Positions 16,116 to 19,608 of a stretch of 19,608 bases of DNA are shown one piece after another; within the stretch, counting starts at the first letter, position 1, and each line of letters begins with the position of its first letter. The translations under genes were made by a program, and so were the position numbers. Under the pieces are notes generated by a model that had not been told where the DNA came from, did not search any database, and saw nothing but the letters and a program-made list of their open reading frames with translations. The stretch is from Planctomycetaceae bacterium (GTDB taxonomy: Bacteria > Planctomycetota > Planctomycetia > Planctomycetales > Planctomycetaceae), in the NCBI GenBank assembly GCA_020426065.1, contig JAGQQT010000010.1:1-19608 (forward strand). Reading direction: 5' to 3'.

Positions 16116-17150
16116 TCAGCCTGGTTGTGGCGAAGTCTGATCGGATTCGCAGCCTTGAGTCACCACCTCAAACCCCAGGTCCGTAATCATCTTGAAGTCT
16201 TCACAGGGCTCCTGGCCCTTCGTTGTCAGGTAATCACTGACAAAGATGGAATTGGCCGGATACAGTCCCAGCGGCTGCAGCGTGCGGAGGTGAATTTCCC
16301 GTCCTCCGGCAATACGGACTTCCGTCCCAGGATTTGTGAGCCGGAACAGGCAGAGCGCCTTCAGGCAGCGTTGAGGAGTCAACTCGTGCGTCAGTTCGAG
16401 GGGTGTGCCTTCAATCGAAGTCAGGAAGTTGATCGGGATTGATTTCACGCCGAGCGTTCGCAGTTCCAGCGCGACCTCAACCAAGTCAGAATCGGTTTCG
16501 CCCATTCCGACGATAATTCCGCTGCACAATTCCATCCCCGCATCCGAGGCTACCTTCAGAGTTTCCAGCCGGTCTTCATAGGTGTGCGTCGTGCAGATTT
16601 TTTCGTAGTAGGCTTTTGAGGTATTCAGATTGTGGTTGATCCGGTCCACACCGGCGTCGGCCAGAGTCTGAGCCTGCTCGGGTTTCAGCAATCCCAGGCA
16701 GCAGCAGATATGCAGCCCCAGTTCCTGCTTGATTCGTTTGACGACATTGGCCACATGATCCACCTCCCGATTGGTGGGACCGCGACCGCTCGCCACAATG
16801 CAGTAGGTTTTGGCCTGATTCTCTTTGGCTTGCCTGGCCCCTGCCAGCAGTCGCTCTTCATTCAGCCAGGCGTATTTCTCAATTGGGGCATCCGAGATTT
16901 TGGACTGAGAGCAGTAACCACAATCTTCAGGACATAAACCGCTTTTGGCGTTCTTGAGGTAATACAACTGAACCTGATTTCCGAACGCTTCATAGCGGAC
17001 CCTGTAAGCTGCCTGCAGCAGGGACAGCAGTTCTGTGTCCGGGCAGTTGAGGATTTGCTGACATTGAGCAGGAGTCAGAGCCTGACCCTGAAGTGCCAGT
17101 TCAGCCAGTTCATCCCAGACCTGAAGAGAGGACGTTGTCGCAGAACTCAT
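16116..17150 (-). CDS. bioB: Biotin synthase
   Basis: Radical SAM enzyme that inserts sulfur into dethiobiotin in the last step of biotin synthesis. It has 344 residues, the family length. The [4Fe-4S] cluster motif CxxxCxxC is at Cys73, Cys77, Cys80 in GLCPEDCGYCSQS. Residues expected to hold the auxiliary [2Fe-2S] cluster are Cys117 (YCIVASGRGP), one of the triple Cys149-151 (CCCLGLL), Cys209 (LCSGIIVGMGE) and Arg279 (VRIAGGRE). NHNLNTSKAYYEKI (172-185) and the INFLTSIEGTPL segment (240-251) are further BioB signatures. I chose the ATG at 17150; a TTG nine codons upstream has no better ribosome binding site. No other bio genes are in the window, so the gene stands alone. No biotin-repressor operator is visible in the 363 bases upstream. 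Confidence 0.96.
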   Translation of the reverse strand: MSSATTSSLQVWDELAELALQGQALTPAQCQQILNCPDTELLSLLQAAYRVRYEAFGNQVQLYYLKNAKSGLCPEDCGYCSQSKISDAPIEKYAWLNEERLLAGARQAKENQAKTYCIVASGRGPTNREVDHVANVVKRIKQELGLHICCCLGLLKPEQAQTLADAGVDRINHNLNTSKAYYEKICTTHTYEDRLETLKVASDAGMELCSGIIVGMGETDSDLVEVALELRTLGVKSIPINFLTSIEGTPLELTHELTPQRCLKALCLFRLTNPGTEVRIAGGREIHLRTLQPLGLYPANSIFVSDYLTTKGQEPCEDFKMITDLGFEVVTQGCESDQTSPQPG

Positions 17151-17513
17151 GTGGATATTTCTTGTTTCGGGAAGCAATCAAAAACCGCTGAACAACGTGA
17201 GCGAGGGGTCTGGCCTTGAAGCCACATCAAACTGGTACAGGTTCCCCCCGTAGTTCATTTCCAGTCAGTTTATCCAAGACCAGTTGAGGAACAAGTGAGC
17301 GGATATTCCAAGGGGTTTTACGGTGAAGTTTTCCCGAGATTTTCCCCCTGGCTGGGTCCGAAATAGTCCACAGCTCCTCAGAAAAGACGGCATTTTTGAA
17401 CTTTTTACACTTCTGCACCGGTTGTTTCGCTCTTTACGCAATTTACAGGCATGTTTTACAGTCCACCAACCTCTCTCATACATCTGTCCCTCCTGATATT
17501 GTGGTGCGATCAA
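17151..17513. other. 363-base divergent intergenic region upstream of bioB and a hypothetical gene
   Basis: This must hold the promoters of bioB (minus) and of the two-cysteine hypothetical gene (plus). I looked for BirA-type dyads (TTGTAAACC...GGTTTACAA), strong -35/-10 pairs, riboswitch-like structure and tRNA, and see none of them clearly. The stretch 17390-17460 is locally T-rich on the plus strand. Short frames present have no coding character. Confidence 0.5.
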
Positions 17514-18014
17514 ATGGACTACTCACTCAAACCTCTCTCGAAGAACTGCTCTGCAACCGGCCAGCCTCTCGAACCTGGAGACTTGTGCTATTCCGTGCTG
17601 ATCGAAAAGAACGGACGCCATGAACGTCTGGATTTTTCCTCCTCTGCCTGGAAAGGTGTTCCGGAAGGAGCATTGGGTGTGTGGCGGACAGAAGTGCCAG
17701 CTGCCGAAATCAAACCGGTCAATCCGTTTGATAACCAGCGATTGCTCGATCAGTTCATTGAATTCACCGAGCAATGTAACGACAGCCAGAAAAAACTGCG
17801 TTATGTGCTGGCCCTGCTGCTGGTCCGAAAAAAGCAGCTTGTTCACGAGCAGAATTTTGAGCAGGATGGCGAGCAGTGGATGCAACTCCGGGGTGTTCGG
17901 GGAGAAGGCCTGTTCAAAATTCCCGAAGAAAAGCTCACTCAACATGAAATGACTCGCCTGCAGGCGGAAATCGATCAATGGACCCAGGCCCCTGCTCTGA
18001 AACGGGCTGCCTGA
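17514..18014 (+). CDS. Conserved-looking hypothetical protein with two N-terminal cysteines
   Basis: Function not recognised. The 166-residue soluble protein has an N-terminal module of about 65 residues with Cys12 and Cys25 in NCSATGQPLEPGDLCYSVLI, followed by LDFSSSAWKGVPEGALGVWR (39-58), then a helical C-terminal half with a hydrophobic core helix at about 96-107 (RYVLALLLVRKK) and a final amphipathic helix. The two Cys are spaced as in half of a treble-clef or zinc-ribbon, but only these two are nearby (Cys88 is distant), so metal binding would need a partner or dimer. No signal peptide. I chose ATG 17514; the frame continues to 17451 but the extra N-terminus has no ribosome binding site that fits. 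The LolA-like lipoprotein gene follows after 123 bases on the same strand. From memory, similar proteins recur in Planctomycetes, which I cannot verify here. Confidence 0.72.
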   Translation: MDYSLKPLSKNCSATGQPLEPGDLCYSVLIEKNGRHERLDFSSSAWKGVPEGALGVWRTEVPAAEIKPVNPFDNQRLLDQFIEFTEQCNDSQKKLRYVLALLLVRKKQLVHEQNFEQDGEQWMQLRGVRGEGLFKIPEEKLTQHEMTRLQAEIDQWTQAPALKRAA

Positions 18015-18100
18015 TACGAATTCAGAAAACCAGCGACGCTCACAAAACAACAGAACGGATGCTGTTGTGACCAGACTGAGCAGATCAAACGTGCCAGATT

Positions 18101-18130
18101 CGGCAAATGCCGGCCCCAAACCGGCAAGGA
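18101..18130 (+). promoter_or_regulatory. Overlapping inverted repeats just before the ribosome binding site of the lipoprotein gene
   Basis: TGCCGG (18108-18113) pairs with CCGGCA (18121-18126) across 7 bases, and the competing palindrome CGGCA (18101-18105) with TGCCG (18108-18112) uses the same central arm. The right arm abuts the AAGGA ribosome binding site (18126-18130) of the GTG-started lipoprotein gene, so the two folds could expose or partly mask it. A separate ACAACAG/CTGTTGT hairpin lies upstream at 18047-18068. Regulation is only inferred. Confidence 0.3.
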
Positions 18131-18137
18131 ACAGATC

Positions 18138-19394
18138 GTGACCTTTCGCAACGGATTGCTAACCCGATACCTGATTTTACTGCTGGCATTCCTGCCGGCA
18201 GTCAGTATCGGTTGTGGCGCCAGCCGTTGGCGGTTACAGCCTCAATGGCCCTCATTCGTTCACCGCTCCGCCAAGATTCCAGTGGATGCCTCCAAGGAAG
18301 AAATCCTGGCTTACGTGAATCAGGCTTCCGAGCCGATTCATTCCTGGCGGACGACTTCCGGTCGGGTCAGCGTGACGGGCGTTCCCGTTCCGCTCAAGGC
18401 CATGGTTGCCATTGAAGAACCCAATCATCTCCGCATGACCATCTCTGGCAGCCTGTCTGGTCAGAGTGAAGTTGACCTCGGTTCGAGTGATCAGTCACTC
18501 TGGTTCTGGATGCGTCAGATGGAACCCCAGGCCATCATGACGGTCAACCACTGTGATCTGGAAGCGGTCCAGAGCCAGCTCCCCGTGCCAGTTCAACCCG
18601 AGTGGATGATGGAAGTGCTAGGAGTAAAGCCCATTGATGGGAAAGATGCCGAACTGATTCGCGATCCAGACAATCCTTATCGGGTCAAACTGGTCTCACA
18701 CCACACCAACGACATGGGCATGGCCACCCGGCGAATGACTACAATTGACCTCCGAAAGGGGGAGATTGTTTATCATGAGCTGTATGACAGTCAGCATCGA
18801 TTGATCGCCACCGCTGAGTTGTCGCACTATCAGGATTTTCCTCAAACCACGGCCCGGCTCCCCAGTCAAATCACGTTTCACTGGGTGCAGCAGGATGCCA
18901 AAATGCAGCTTTCGCTCAATGGTGTGGAAATCAATCCGCCCCAGTTGCCACGTGAAATCTGGGAAGCTCCTGCTTATGCCAACTGCCCGGTTCGTCGTCT
19001 GACTCGGGATGAACTACTTCCCATGACGGCGGGAGTAGAAAATCGCAAAGTCAGAGAAAAGCCTCGGGCGATTACCGAATATCAGCTTGATCAGGAAACG
19101 GGAGAATGGTCCGAAAACCGTTTCGTGAAACTCCCGGGAGCACAACAGCCCCCCACAAACAGTTCAACCATTCAGCCGGTTTCCGGAGCCATTCCCGAGC
19201 AGATCGCTTCACTCCCCGCTCAAACCATCCCTGGCCCGCAGGATGCCGCTCCCTTTCCGGACTTCGGGTCACAGCCCGCTGCACAGAACTCGTCCTCTCC
19301 AGTCTCCTTACAGAAGCAGACCGACTATCCTGAGTGGGCACAGCCAGCCGGCAAAGCGGAACTCAAATCCCGTGATGACCTGATTCAGCAATAA
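18138..19394 (+). CDS. Putative lipoprotein with LolA-like beta domain
   Basis: A 418-residue exported lipoprotein. The signal has a basic start, a hydrophobic helix at about 11-24 and a lipobox-like VSIGC with Cys26. Residues about 48-300 alternate short beta strands with lipid-carrier-like phrases: SWRTTSGRVSVTG at 69-81, LKAMVAIEEPNHLRMTISG at 86-104, a TTIDLRKGEIVYHELYDSQ segment at about 202-220 and LPSQITFHW further on; this resembles the open half-barrel of LolA/DUF4292-type proteins, which bind acyl chains of lipoproteins or lipids. The last 100 residues are Pro/Gln/Ser-rich and probably disordered. The start is GTG 18138, supported by AAGGA 7 bases upstream; no better ATG is in frame. 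The function is inferred from fold-like pattern only, and a generic cell-envelope lipoprotein is the safe reading. Short overlapping hairpins lie directly upstream of the ribosome binding site. Confidence 0.75.
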   Translation: MTFRNGLLTRYLILLLAFLPAVSIGCGASRWRLQPQWPSFVHRSAKIPVDASKEEILAYVNQASEPIHSWRTTSGRVSVTGVPVPLKAMVAIEEPNHLRMTISGSLSGQSEVDLGSSDQSLWFWMRQMEPQAIMTVNHCDLEAVQSQLPVPVQPEWMMEVLGVKPIDGKDAELIRDPDNPYRVKLVSHHTNDMGMATRRMTTIDLRKGEIVYHELYDSQHRLIATAELSHYQDFPQTTARLPSQITFHWVQQDAKMQLSLNGVEINPPQLPREIWEAPAYANCPVRRLTRDELLPMTAGVENRKVREKPRAITEYQLDQETGEWSENRFVKLPGAQQPPTNSSTIQPVSGAIPEQIASLPAQTIPGPQDAAPFPDFGSQPAAQNSSSPVSLQKQTDYPEWAQPAGKAELKSRDDLIQQ

Positions 19395-19458
19395 GGTCAC
19401 CTGGCTGATTGTCAGTTAGGGTTTCACAGATTTTATTCTGGCAATCCAGCTCGCACAT

Positions 19459-19602
19459 GCCCCCATCCGAGTGGCGGGGGCGCTCCGCCCCCGATCGTTC
19501 CACGATCGGAACTTCCAACTGTTTGACCCGAAGCTTGCCGGAAAAGGGTTTCCCTCCCCAGCTGCGCCGACCCTCCCGGAGGGCATTTGTCTCTACGCAA
19601 AT
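19459..19602. repeat. Cluster of short overlapping inverted repeats, probable dispersed intergenic repeat
   Basis: Within about 145 bases after the last gene lie at least five hairpins: CGGGGGCG/CGCCCCCG (19475-19493), CCGATCG/CGATCGG (19491-19509), GGAAA/TTTCC (19540-19553), CCCTCC/GGAGGG (19571-19583) and ATTTG/CAAAT (19585-19602). GCCCCC at 19459-19464 can also pair with GGGGGC at 19476-19481, and GTTCC (19497-19501) with GGAAC (19508-19512), so several folds exclude each other. There is no T-run, so it is not an ordinary terminator. No open frame of interest crosses it. The composition (GC-rich arms, no coding) resembles REP or MITE-like elements; only one copy is in this window, so repetition in the genome is a guess. 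Confidence 0.5.
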
Positions 19603-19608
19603 CCAAAT

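Noticed and set aside
17523..18119. A 198-codon open frame on the minus strand
   Set aside because: It is antisense to the two-cysteine hypothetical gene. The plus frame has a better start and coding-like pattern; no domain is seen in the minus frame.

Overview
The window looks like a piece of a planctomycete chromosome, most likely from the Gimesia/Rubinisphaera side of the family Planctomycetaceae. The evidence is a DUF1559 pilin-like protein (a family hugely expanded in Planctomycetes), paired membrane-anchored von Willebrand factor A (VWA) proteins, several small lipoproteins and membrane proteins of planctomycete style, mid-range GC content, and short mostly monocistronic units with frequent strand switches. 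This is inference from protein style; no marker gene such as rRNA is present. I see no phage, IS transposase, CRISPR array, tRNA or rRNA.

Layout: positions 1-4986 are all on the minus strand. In transcription order they are a secreted trypsin/HtrA-like protease with a PDZ domain, a lipoprotein resembling the SecD P1 head subdomain, a four-helix membrane protein, a DUF1559 pseudopilin whose stop overlaps the start of a membrane-anchored 187-residue protein, and a POT-family proton/oligopeptide symporter cut by the window edge. From 5127 to 8489 single housekeeping genes alternate in strand: rfbC (dTDP-rhamnose synthesis), maf (nucleotide pyrophosphatase), a cardiolipin synthase-type phospholipase D protein, and an EVE-domain protein. 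From 8773 to 10614 come a secreted cupredoxin-like protein, ended by an excellent intrinsic terminator, and a membrane-anchored family 2 glycosyltransferase.

From 10773 to 14600 a two-gene minus-strand operon encodes paralogous VWA proteins of 627 and 628 residues, closed by its own terminator. This is the most distinctive accessory feature of the window. After a 593-base gene-free stretch come an alpha/beta hydrolase (monoacylglycerol-lipase type) convergent with bioB, then a conserved-looking two-cysteine protein of unknown function and a LolA-like lipoprotein. The last 150 bases hold a dense cluster of short overlapping inverted repeats that looks like a dispersed intergenic repeat.

Functional reading: most genes are cell-envelope functions (transport, phospholipid and sugar synthesis, periplasmic protease, lipoproteins, VWA membrane proteins) with a few housekeeping enzymes between them. 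I do not see a defence island or biosynthetic cluster. The best candidates for undescribed biology are the twin VWA operon, the protease/SecD-head-lipoprotein/membrane-protein operon, and the DUF1559/membrane-protein overlapping pair.
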